Below, piece after piece: positions 33,881 through 44,175 of a DNA stretch of 64,000 bases. The notes below the pieces were generated by a model. The model ran no database searches, was not told the DNA's origin, and saw only the letters and a program-made list of their open reading frames with translations. Source of the DNA: Amoebophrya sp. A120 (lineage: Eukaryota > Sar > Dinophyceae > Syndiniales > Amoebophryaceae); NCBI GenBank assembly GCA_905178155.1, contig CAJINV010000022.1, positions 193,207 through 257,206 of the forward strand. The letters are read 5' to 3'. Each line of letters opens with the position of its first letter. The stretch's first letter is position 1. The translations under genes were made by a program, and so were the position numbers.

Positions 33881-35264
33881 TCTCAATTGAGTGCTGGAAA
33901 AAATTGGAATTGGCGCAACTCTATTTTACTCTACCCAAATACATAGGCTAGAAAAGGAGCGCATGGCGCTAATGAGGCTGTGGTCTTCCCATGTTCGCCG
34001 CAGTGGCTCCGCAGACGCCGGCCCATAGCAAGAGCGCGCCGCCCTTTGGTGCGTAATTTCGGGCGCCGGGCTATGTATCGGGCTCTCACCCGACTACAGG
34101 CCGAGTCCGCGTCGTCCCTCCGGGCAGTTGGGGTCGGGCCGGGGCCTTGCTGGAGTGGCGCCCTGCCGCTGTTGGCCGGCCATGCTCCACAGCGGCCCGG
34201 GTGCGAAGGTGCCCATGGTGCGGCGTTGGTTGCAGGTTCGCCATGGCGCCCTCCAAGCGGCCGGGCATAAGCCTTGAGGGCTTTTTAATAAAAGTCATAG
34301 TTTAAAAATACAGATCGCCGGTCGCGGGAAGCTGGAACGCCTCGCAAGAGAGCCGTCCAAGGGGCGGGCTATTTGTGCGAAAGACGCAGACTTTGCGCAT
34401 CGGCCGACTTGCCCGCGGTTGCCATCTCCACACCACCCGGAGGGAGAGCGAGCCGGCCAAAGTAAAGGCTGGCGCGCGGCCTGAAATTCCTTTGCGCCTC
34501 GCCAGCTCGGGGCGCCCGCGTGGGGCCCGCCCCTGATTATGACCCCGCTCGCGGGCCCGCCCGGCGGGCGACGCCGTTTTGTGCCAGGCACGTAGCCTGC
34601 TTTTTTCGGCCGGCCCCCCCTTACCTGCCTCGCTGTAGACGCGATTGGTCTGTCGCGCCAGTGGTTGGCTCGCTCCCTCCGCCGACGTGGCCCAGCAGGG
34701 CGGGGCAGACCCCCAGGGCGCTGATGGTCGGTGGGTAGGCGGCAATGCCGTCGGCCAGCCAGTCGCGCCTTGCGCCCCGGCTTCATTTCTCATTGCCAGG
34801 CAGAGGGGCCGCGGCTCGGCAGCGTTGGCCCTTAATGTTGCCGCGTATGACGAACCGTCGGGACAGCATGCGCCCTCATCTTGCCAGCAGCAACGCAGAC
34901 ACGGATATTGCCTGAAGCGACAGTATTAAACATCATTCAGGACGCCGCGCCAGCGGGAATCATGGCGGGCGCGAGGCAGGTTGTTCCCTTTTCGCGGCCC
35001 GTCTCGTCAACCCACTGGCCGCTCGCGGGGGAAGTTCGTGGTCCGTCCCGGACCGCGGGGCCGGACCTTGCTACAATTTCACTTCCGTGGAGAGAGGACT
35101 CACTTGCATTGCAAATCCTGCTTACCATATCCCAATTTGTGAAGGCGCATCGTCATAGATAGTGGCACTTCTAGAGGCCTTCCGCTGGGTTTCCACGGGC
35201 CGCAGTAGGCACTGCAGGGTGGAAAACAATCAAGATCCTCGTAATTTTTCATCCTAAGTAAAAG

Positions 35265-38200
35265 ATGGTCGCTTGTTGCCGCGGTGCGACGCCGCGGAAG
35301 CGGCCGTCGCTCATCTCCAACAAATCCGAAGATCCGCTTTCTCCCCTGCCCATCGGTCAGGACGCGCCGCCGACGCTCCTCTCCATTTACGACCCGGAGT
35401 CGAAAATCCAGGACGTGCCCAAGCAAAAACTCGGATTGGGGGCGTATTCGCCAACCTTTTCCTCGATCAAGAAGAAGTTCAAGGCACTGCACCGGATTGG
35501 CGCGTTGGGGAGGAGTGAGGGCTGTGGGAATCAAAACGGTGCTGGGGAGCAGGGGGATGGAGGAGTTGGTGGTACTTATTTTCTTACGCTAGATTTTGGC
35601 AATCTCTGGTGTATCAGATCGATAGCCTGCTACTTGATGAAGTTCGTACAACCCGAATGCTACTCCAACGCATGTCTGCATGATGAAAAAACACTTTTCA
35701 ACATCCAGCCTCGTCTTCCAGCAACGCACCTCCCGCGACAAAACAAGGTTGGAAAAACCCTTCCCACGTCATCGCGAAGAAGCTGTTCAAATTTCAAATG
35801 AACCGGATTGGGAACAACAGCAACAGTGATGGTATGATGAATCTGGGGTCAACATCTTCAGATCAAATTATTCGATCTGCAAACTACAAACAACCGCCTC
35901 CCCAGTTCGCCGCGGCCGGAAACCTTGCGGACCAAGCAACGGAAATTTCCCCGGGAGATATCAAGCGGAGACTGAAAGTGACGGAAGACGACGAAGTAGA
36001 TCTACTTCGGGATCACGACCGGGAATCCTTCTACTTTTCCGCGCGGTCAGATCACGGAAACAACCAGGATTTTGAAACTAACAGTTACCTCGGGTTTTAC
36101 CGCAGCAACTCCGTGACCGAGGGCGTGGACTACACGATGCAGCGACAGGGTGGTGGTGGTGATCTGCAACTTCTTGGTGCTGGGAGAAATTTGACCGATG
36201 ACAATGAAGACCGGGTGAGCTGTATCACAGGAAAAAGTGTTAACGTTAACGGTTTTCACAGATTGCAGTCATGCGTCACAAATGCAGCCCAACATGCATG
36301 CTATGCATGACAAATTCTGACACGTCTTGTGATGCATTTCTGCATCACAGTTTCCGTTAACGTTAACACTTTTTCTTGTGATAAGCTGCAACATTCCGGG
36401 ATCACCACTACCGGACATCAGCCGGGCGAGCCGCCAGAGCAGTCGGGAAGTCGGGTTTGTTATCCAAGAAAAAAAGCGTTACAGTTACACACATTTGTAT
36501 GGAGTCTCAGCATCACCATCACAAATTTGCTCTTCATCGCAAAGAAATCTTGTAATGCGCACACTACAAGGAAATAAAACACGAATGGAATGAGGCCAGC
36601 ACGCGTTATTTCCTGCATGACAGAGGTTGTCTGTTTTGCTTGTCTTGCATGAGAGTGTGTAACAAACTGCTGTAACGCTTTTTTCTCACGATATTTGTCC
36701 CAGATGAGGAAATGGTCCGGAACGCCACGATATGAACTGCAAACGTATCGTACTCGTAGTACTGCAATACAAATAGGCTCAGCATGACAAATGAAATTTC
36801 CTACGCTGGCTTGGCTTGAAAAAGAAATTTGTCTTGCATGACTGCGATTACTAAGAGTGCGATACTTTTGCACAGGATACACGATCGGCGTCGAAAACGC
36901 GTGCCAGCGGTTTGAAAAAGATGTACCGCTGCCGAGGACAGGAGGCGGTATTGGTAATCATGCAGCCGCGAATAGTAGTGCGAAATCGAGCGGGAACCAC
37001 TACAACTCCGTGTCCATACCATCGATGCTACCGGTATCCACAGTGAATTTTCCGTACACGATGTACTACGGATGTTGGTTCTGCAGGACAAAAATTCTTG
37101 CCTTCAGAGGTGGTCTTACTCAGCATGACAAGAGGAACGACTCTGTAACTTAGCGAAACTACTTGTCATGCATTTTATACGTCGTGCACGGTAGATTTGT
37201 AATTGCATAACCGCGACAGGAGTCCCAGGTTTTTTCTTCCGCGGAGGAGCTTGTCGCCGCGTCTAAAGACACCTGCGGATCTTGTCATGCGGAACTACAG
37301 GAACAACCACTGAAACACACGCCCTGCTCGACTTTTGTCCGACAACTGAAGTTCAACGACTTCGCCTCGTCCCACCTGCACGAGGAGCAGAAGATATGCA
37401 CTGCAAAACCATCGTACCCGTTGTATTGCAATAATGCATTACAAATCTTTTATTTTCTTCAGGTAGACCAGCATTACAAATTTTATTTCTCATGCTGAGG
37501 AAATTTGTAATGCATTCATACGAGTGCGATACTTTTGCAGAGGATAGAAAAAACGGGAAGTCGACGTCGCGTTCAAGGGCACAAGCGGGCAACAACACAA
37601 GAAAAAACTCGAAGAATTTATCCACGACATTGCAGAGGGAAAACTCCGGGCGGTCATTGTGCAGAAGTTAATGGCGCGCATGGGGATCTTCACCTGCATG
37701 GCAAACGGGAAAGTAATTGAGCATCCGACTTTAGAGAACACGGATCCGTTCACCTTATGCAATTAACAAATTTCCTGTACATGTACAAAATGCATCACAA
37801 ATTTCACCAATTCCGGGTGTGACACTTGTCATTCTAGATGAGGATCGAAGCCCAGTTTTGTCATGCAAGGACCGCATTTGTTTTTGTACGCGTGCGGGAA
37901 ATTTCCTGTGGATACACCCTAGCCGCCTTTAACAAAAAGAAGTTGGAGAAGATGTCCAGTACTACTAGCGGAGGCTGTAATCAAAAGAATAATTCAAACA
38001 CGACATCATCATCAACCGCTGCTGGTCCTGGTGCGAGAAAAAACAGTAACTCCTCCAAAGAGCAGCGCCGGCCATCCTTCCTTCTCCAAATGGCGCAGAG
38101 GTTACGAAGAGGCAGTTCCGCGAGTGTTTTGTCATCGGAGAAAGCGGGGGACTTCCAGGACCTGATTGGCAACGTGGGGCACGGGACGGGAGCGATGTTT

Positions 38201-41200
38201 GGACGGAAAAACGCGACGGTATGCATTGCAAATATGTCTGTGTCTGGAAGCATGTAACGTGTAACGCTAGCCCTGCACTCCTGTAAGTGTAAAGCCTGTG
38301 TTGCGTGACTAGCAAAAAGAAGATACGACCCTCTTTAGTCATACAAGAGTGCAGTTTCTCATGCGGACTGAGCATGCAAAAGTGTGCGGGAAACTTGTAA
38401 TGCTCAGCTGCATTGGGAAGTCGAAGTATTTCAGTCATCCACAATTCAGCATCACAAGTTTCCAGGCCCAGACATATTTGCAATTCATAGACAGAGACGA
38501 TTAACAAAATGATCCTGCAGTACCTGTTTGACGTACACAACGGAGCGGATTTTTGCTGCTTCATCGTGCTGCGATACTGTATTCTTTTTACGATTTTTGT
38601 TTTTGACGATGGTATCAAAAAAGGTCCTTTTAGCCAGTACGTAGCTTTGATGCAAGAACAAGACCTGCTCGCTCTTGCAGGCATCAACACAATGATGCTT
38701 TGTATAGCTTGAAGTTGAAATTTCATTACCATGTCCCTTGAAATGCAAATCGAAATACGACGTAGATGTAACCATGATGACCGAAATTCAATCTATACTC
38801 AAGTTGCTGAACAACTTAGGTGTAGAAAAAACCGAATTTGCACGTCAGGCTGATCACATTGTTTGATTTCTCATGCATGCTGGTACAGAAAGACCAACAA
38901 GCTGGTGGTTATTGTCCACCAAGTACTTACGCAAGACAACTTCTAGCTCCACTATGATGACTTATTCTACCAATCTATACTCAAGTTGCCGAACTAGAGT
39001 GTGGAAAAAACCGAATTTGCACGTCAGTCTGATACAAGATAACTTCCCATGCAGATCAAGCGATCCGAAGGATGTCTTTCATGCGCGTCCTGCAATAGAA
39101 GTAGAACAAACAAGCTTCGATGTTGTCATGATGATCCAACCACACAACCTTACCTACTTTACTTGAGCGCTTTGCGTTGGTTGTTTGTTCATGCATCCGG
39201 CCAGCACGCAGCGTGACGAGACTCTCGATCTGATGTATTTTTACGTAGAAGAAGCTGAAAGTGATAGTGAAACAAAATCAATCTCGCAAGAATTCCGGAA
39301 GTACTGGACATGATAGTACTCGAATCGAATCCGACTTTGACCGCTTTGACAGAGTATTCGAATCGAATCCTGTTGAACAAGTGGTGTTGATTTACGCATT
39401 GTCAAGATCACAGTGCTTGTTCGGGAAAACTGCATCACGAAAAATCAGGTTCCTGGGACCGACAAAAGGCGTTGGAGCACTTGGCGCGGGTGATCGTCTG
39501 GTACAATTGTGACGTCTACCAGCACCTGATCCACATGAACCACACCGACTTACTGAAACCTCAAGACCTTTGCCTCCCTTCCTACGTTCGAACGTACCAC
39601 AAGCCGCTGCGCCCGCTGCAATCCTCGGTGAGCTGTGTCGACTACAGTTGTAATGCGGTGCAGCGTGACAAAACTGTTACATCAACTTCCACCGGCGTCA
39701 TTGATGAGGAAGACTATGACCTCGACACCGGCCGCCGGCAGTGCACTGATAGTCTGAAAAGTTTTTCCATCGGCGTGCAAACCTGTCGGGAGAATCTCGG
39801 GGGACCGGAGAAGGAGCTGATATGGAAAAACGCTACTGCTGGTGCAGTAGAAATCGGTGATATGAAAGATGAAAACTCCAAGAATTCTACAACTGCGACA
39901 ACCCCGAATTCCAAATCGAAAAAGAATCTGAAAACCGCTGAGCACTACAAGATCGATCTCGATTTTGACTTCGAAGCGTCGCCGGGTGGACAAAGCTGTA
40001 AAAAGAACGGTGAAATAAACAGCAAGAACAATGCTCCTGCTTCTTCTAGTAGTACTTCTTGTTCGAAAAGCAATCAAGTCCTTCAGAATCTAGCGAAAAC
40101 CACCAGCGTTCCGCGAACACCACTGTCACCAGGAGCGTCTTCTAATGCAGTAGAACAACTGAAAAGAGCGAAGGTCGAAACCAGGTCTATCAGCACCCAG
40201 ACTGACGAATCGTGCCCGGACATGCACCCGATATGGGAGTGTCAGGATTGAAATCGACAAAGTTGCAATAGCTTGCAATGCATAAAATTGCTACCAGTTG
40301 GAAGCCCAATTTCCAAGCAGCGCATGACAAATTTCGGAACCATCTAAATCCAGTCTGTCATGCTCATTAGGGACACAGGGCGGCTTTTGTAATGCTACTT
40401 TGGCAGCTCTATCGCAGACCCCGAAGAGGCTGACAGTCGGCCTCGCTTGTCATCCCTGCAAGAGAGGCACTTCATGCCTTGCAATTTATGCATGACAAGC
40501 ATTTCGGTCCTGACGCTTCCATACCCGATTGTGGCGAAGTACACTCCGGAACCGCTGGCGCAGGTGTTGAACCCTTTGCCCGCGATATCTTGTGTAAAAA
40601 CGTCCCCACCCCAGAGCTGTCATGCAAATTTGCATGCCAAAAGAGTTTCTCATGCAAAGCCTCATGAGAAGCTTCTTCTAGTCGTGTTTTGGGATTTGGG
40701 ATGCTAGAAATAGCATGGTATGCTCGATCTGTGATGCTGGCTAACTAGCTACTCAGGATCACACTACGAGGACAAACTTGTCATGCGAAACAACCAGAGC
40801 TGGCTAATTTGTCTAGCAGATTTCCCATCCTGACTCTGGTGTGGGGACGTTTTTACTCAGGATGCGCGAACTTTTCCGCCTTTCACATTCGCGAGCACAT
40901 GGACGACATGGCCGACAAAGAGCTCTGGTCGTGCTTGAACCCCGCCTACAAGTTCAGCAACAAGGTGTACTTGACGAAGTACAACGACACAATTGAATTA
41001 TGCACTGCAACAGTTTCGTTATCGTACTACTTCTAGTACAAATCGCATCACAAAGTAGAATTTGGTCAGCATGAAAAATTGAATTTGTGATGCTGATGAG
41101 CGTTGTACAAGGCAGATCTGTCATGCAAATGCACGATTGCGAGGATCAGGATTAGTACGCGTGCGGGGCTCGCCTTTTGCAGTGCATAGGAATTCTGCCG

Positions 41201-42211
41201 GTTCCAACACGTCACTGGGAACTGCTTCAGCAACAAGGCCAGCCACGCGAATTCCTGTGCCATGCTGCACAACCAGACGGAAACCGATTTGCAGAAGATG
41301 ATGACGATCATGAAGTTGCGGAAACTGCAGCACATGAAGGAAGTGGGGGCGACCGGGTCGGTGTTTCTGCTGGATTTCAAAAACTGCTCTCTGTTCCAGA
41401 TGAGCAAGGCGGTGCGGAATGCGCAGAAATTCCAAACCTTCGTGTGGGAAATCATGCGGAACATTCCGGGCGGCATGAACCGGTCGCTACTGTACAACAT
41501 GAGCTCGGGCGCAATCACCTGTCTGACCATGGCAACCATGATGTGGTGTGCGGACGACAGGGCCAGGATCAAAACCAGCACGGGGAAACCGTCCAAGAAA
41601 CAGTTGGAGGATTTGGGAATCAGTGAGGAAATGTTCCTATCCTGTGCAAAAGTACCACCAGTCGCATTCATGCATTATACGAATTTCTTTCTCAAGTAGT
41701 GAAATCCGCTTTTAGTAGTTTCTCATTTGATGTGTTTCAGTTTTAGTACACATTTTGTTTCTCACTTGATGTCGTGCATGTTATACCAGTGCGATCGGGA
41801 TGCTTTTGTATTTCATAGCTCCAGGAAATGGAAGAAGAGCTGGATTCCGGGGGAACATTCGATTTGTTGAAGGGAGGGGAGCACGCCGCGGGACAGGGCG
41901 TATCAAATGCAAACATGTCTGGGTCTGGAAGAATGCAAGTCTGTCATGCTGTCTGGCATGACGCAGGCTCAGAAATCTGTAATGCGTGACCAGGAAAAGG
42001 GCCTCTTGCCTGTCATGAAAAAACGAAGTTTGCCATGCGAAAAACCAACGAAACACAGTAGCAACTGAAGAACTTTTTGTCATGCCTGGCTGCGTATTGC
42101 AGGCCGCCCACCAGTCACATTTTAGCGTCACAAGTTTCCAGGCCCAGACATATTTGCACTTGACAGGCCGGTGTGGGGATCAAGACGAAGGGATGGAGGA
42201 AATCGGTGTGA
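35265..42211 (+). CDS. Putative CRAL-TRIO (Sec14-like) lipid-binding protein, 15 exons
   Basis: Fifteen exons, separated by 12 IEs and two GT-AG introns, sum to 1123 aa with all phases consistent. The N-terminal half is Ser/Asn-rich. After the 870-nt intron the text FIVLRYC-SWDRQKALEHLARVIVWY fits the helix pattern of a CRAL-TRIO N-terminal domain (LRaR-x-DxxKAxxxLxxxxxW). The C-terminal part has VFLLDFKNCSLFQMSKAVRN, then IMRNIPGGMNRSLLYNMSSG, then an acidic helix ending LDSGGTF, which matches the order D-x-(K/G)...YPe/iP...N...GGt of the lipid-binding lobe. Family membership is inference. Such proteins carry phosphoinositides or other lipids between membranes. After the last IE the frame ends GVGIKTKGWRKSV and TGA. 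An excision one base shorter would open a different frame (EEIGVMFLLEELFLSEDD) running to 42468. Confidence 0.6.
35569..35708 (+). other. Conventional GT-AG intron (140 nt)
   Basis: Donor GTTG|GTGGTA and acceptor CAACATCCAG. The phases agree, joining GDGGV to ASSSSNAPPATKQGW. Confidence 0.7.
36223..36383 (+). mobile_element. Introner IE-H
   Basis: The ends are TATCACAGGAAAAAGTGTTA and AACACTTTTTCTTGTGATA, with inner AACGTTAACGG/CCGTTAACGTT. Perfect TSD AGCTG. One of the cleanest palindromic arms in the window. Confidence 0.9.
36461..36693 (+). mobile_element. Introner IE-J, only copy in the window
   Basis: The ends are TATCCAAGAAAAAAAGCGTT and AACGCTTTTTTCTCACGATA. Perfect TSD TTTGT. Arms partly resemble IE-H (A-run then CGTTA). 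Only 72 nt of exon lie upstream. Confidence 0.87.
36731..36879 (+). mobile_element. Introner IE-A
   Basis: The ends are TATGAACTGCAAACGTATCG and ATACTTTTGCACAGGATA. Perfect TSD CACGA. The exon before it is 32 nt, the shortest between two IEs here. Confidence 0.88.
37035..37209 (+). mobile_element. Introner IE-E
   Basis: The ends are TATCCACAGTGAATTTTCCG and GGTAGATTTGTAATTGCATA. TSD ACCGG/ACCGC. Removal joins SIPSMLP to GQESQVFSS. Confidence 0.82.
37395..37546 (+). mobile_element. Introner IE-A
   Basis: The ends are TATGCACTGCAAAACCATCG and ATACTTTTGCAGAGGATA. TSD GAAGA/GAAAA. Removal joins HLHEEQK to KREVDVAFKG. Confidence 0.85.
37756..37914 (+). mobile_element. Introner IE-E, variant ends
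   Basis: The ends are TATGCAATTAACAAATTTCC and GGGAAATTTCCTGTGGATA. TSD CACCT/CACCC. Left and right tips resemble the opposite tips of other IE-E copies, so it is probably inserted in reverse orientation. Confidence 0.8.
38220..38489 (+). mobile_element. Introner IE-B
   Basis: The ends are TATGCATTGCAAATATGTCT and AGACATATTTGCAATTCATA. TSD GACGG/GACAG. Removal joins GRKNAT to ETINKMILQYL. Confidence 0.85.
38774..38854 (+). repeat. Intronic 80-bp direct repeat, copy 1
   Basis: Shares CAATCTATACTCAAGTTGC and AAAAAACCGAATTTGCACGT with copy 2 at 38954-39033. Confidence 0.8.
38954..39033 (+). repeat. Intronic 80-bp direct repeat, copy 2
   Basis: Second copy, starting 180 bp after the first. The two differ by a few substitutions and small gaps. 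Confidence 0.8.
40232..40523 (+). mobile_element. Introner IE-D
   Basis: The ends are TATGGGAGTGTCAGGATTGA and CGGTCCTGACGCTTCCATA. Perfect TSD CCCGA. Removal joins CPDMHP to IVAKYTPEPL. Confidence 0.88.
40586..40864 (+). mobile_element. Introner IE-G
   Basis: The left end is TATCTTGTGTAAAAACGTCC. The right end GGACGTTTTTACTCAGGATG has GATG instead of GATA. Perfect TSD CGCGA. Removal joins LNPLPA to NFSAFHIREHM. Confidence 0.88.
40999..41188 (+). mobile_element. Introner IE-A
   Basis: The left end is TATGCACTGCAACAGTTTCG and the right end is GCCTTTTGCAGTGCATA. TSD TGAAT/GGAAT. Removal joins KYNDTIEF to CRFQHVTGN. Confidence 0.84.
41638..41817 (+). mobile_element. Introner IE-A, diverged
   Basis: The left end is TATCCTGTGCAAAAGTACCA and the right end is GATGCTTTTGTATTTCATA. 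TSD GTTCC/GCTCC. Removal joins LGISEEMF to QEMEEELDSGG. Confidence 0.83.
41901..42165 (+). mobile_element. Introner IE-B
   Basis: The left end is TATCAAATGCAAACATGTCT. The right end ACATATTTGCACTTGACA has GACA instead of GATA. TSD GGGCG/GGCCG. The last IE in the gene, 46 nt before the stop. Confidence 0.82.
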
Positions 42212-44175
42212 TGTTCTTACTTGAGGAGCTTTTCCTTTCTGAAGACGATCCCAGCATCACAAACTATTTGGAGCGTCTCCACCCATTGCTGGGAGTCACT
42301 ACTTACAACTACCTTGTTATTTACAAGTTTTTGTTTTTCGAAAATAAACCACGAACTGCTAGTACGAAGCCTTTCGTCGTCGAATCTGAATCTTTGTTTT
42401 CAGAATCTTCGCAATACCAATACCTGTGTGTAAAATCATGTACTAAAAATAAACCTAGCGATTCATAGAAGTATTCTTGCACTTCATCGCTAATATTGTC
42501 CGTTTTTCATTCTCCTGATTTTTTTGGTGATGCAGCCAGGTCCAGAATCTTCAGCTGCTGACCCTGAAATTATGTTACCGTTTTTATCAAGGGATTGAGT
42601 ACAACTTCCGCGGTATGATGATTTTCCAAATGCCTATCTATCAATTTTCATGTAGGAAAAAGAATGCGCTGAGTTGTTGAACAATTCGCAAGCGGTTTTC
42701 TCGCTCTAGCAGGACGAGACGGCGTCGGCGCACCATTTTTTTCCAAGAATCAAAGTTTCGTTGCGCTGGTAGAAATTATGGAGTACTACTTCGGAATTCG
42801 ACTACTGTCTGCAGGTCAGGTGTGCTTTCATCAACCGCAACCGTCTCTCCTGTGGGCAATACTAAAATTCAACTTTATGTGACTGAAAATTTTCATCATT
42901 TTTTTCGTTTCGCGCGTACTTCTGTTTCACCTCTGACGGGCTCAGGCAGTAGCAAGAGCGAGCGTCTTCGCATGATCATGTCAAGTCGCGGCAGGTGCTC
43001 CTACTGGAAGACAAACACAAGTTTGATTGCGCACCGCTTTTTATGTTCAGCAATTATAGGAGTAGCATAGCATCTACTTGGGTTTAAAGAAACAGCAGTG
43101 TAAAAATGAACCATGATGTTTTTTCGTTTTTACGCAAACGGCGAGAGGGCCTGTTATTCCATATGCATATTTCTTTTCACAAAATGTCTTTTCTCAACAC
43201 TACACCATATGTTTCCTCCTGCACAACTACATAAGAATGCCTTGAGCGGATTTTTGACAGCATATAGCTACATCAAAATCCGAGATTTCAGACTTCTGCT
43301 GTTGTACAAGCACTCTGTCATGATCCTCAGGGCCATCATCAGGAGGTCTATGAGCAGTGATTCGATAAGCAAGGCTATTCGCAGGCATTTCTGCTTGCAT
43401 CATCTTGTGAGATGTCGAGCATTTTTTGCTCCTCCTCGTGATGTTCAGGTGGTCCTAGTGGCTGCGAATTGATGATTGCGAGCAAGCGCGCCCTTCTTCC
43501 AAATTGGAAATAAACGAAGTGATAGGATGTTCTTGTTCAAATGATTTGGGTCCCCTGAGTAGAAGTTGGCTTCAAAACGTACCTCAACTAACAAACAAGG
43601 AAAACACAATTTCAATTTCTCATTTTTTTCACTACGCCGCCTGAGAAAAGTGAAAGATTCGTGTGGTACAGTTAAGTTCATCATCCGGCGTTCTCAAGTA
43701 CACCTGTTCTTTCACAACAGGACCACATTTCATTCATGGCATTGAAGATGAAACTTTTGTTTTTGAGAAGTTCTCCTTTTTGCGACCCGCAGCATTCGCA
43801 TTCTTGGCTATAGCGACAATTTTCTTTCCCCGTAAAAATCGTGTCCCCCCGCCACAAATATCTCATCTACTTTCATCTCAAACTTTTTCTTTCGCACTCG
43901 TCGTAGTGTCACGACAACATGACCCTGATGTTCTTGATCCACGACGACCGGTCACCAGGCTGCTTCATCTTCCCGCACAGCTTCATCGCCGCATCGTCGT
44001 CCACCTGTAAGAACAAGACCACAACGGAATTTGTCGACACCACAACGCGAATAAGTTGGCGGTAGTTACGACGTCGCGGGCGAGGAACAGAGTAGGTAGA
44101 GAAACTTCCACCCAGCAGGAGCAGCTAAGGGGACGACAACTACTTCCAAATAACCCAACTCGACCACATCGCAAG
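42212..44175. other. Intergenic, no gene seen
   Basis: Nearly 2 kb of AT-rich sequence with short open frames on both strands. No IE and no RNA gene recognised. The frame up to 42468 might be coding if the last IE is spliced one base differently. Confidence 0.45.

Larger units (their letters stand above)
32243..35264. other. Intergenic region with GC-rich island
   Basis: Flanks are AT-rich, but about 32930-33440 and 33990-34870 are strongly GC-rich with no IE. Open frames here are on both strands and of GC-driven composition (Arg, Ala, Pro, Gly). I found no rRNA-, tRNA- or protein-family signature. Confidence 0.5.
38579..39448 (+). other. Conventional GT-AG intron (870 nt)
   Basis: Donor ATACT|GTATTC and acceptor AAAAATCAG|G. 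The phases agree and the junction reads FIVLRYC-SWDRQKALEHL, matching a CRAL-TRIO N-terminal pattern. It contains a duplicated 80-bp segment but no IE. Confidence 0.6.

Noticed and set aside
32930-34870. Ribosomal RNA locus as cause of the GC-rich island
   Set aside because: I found no recognisable conserved rRNA segment on either strand.
42212-42468. C-terminal extension of the CRAL-TRIO gene in another frame
   Set aside because: It needs an excision of element plus 4 nt, against the +5 rule seen at all other sites. Kept as an alternative in the gene entry.
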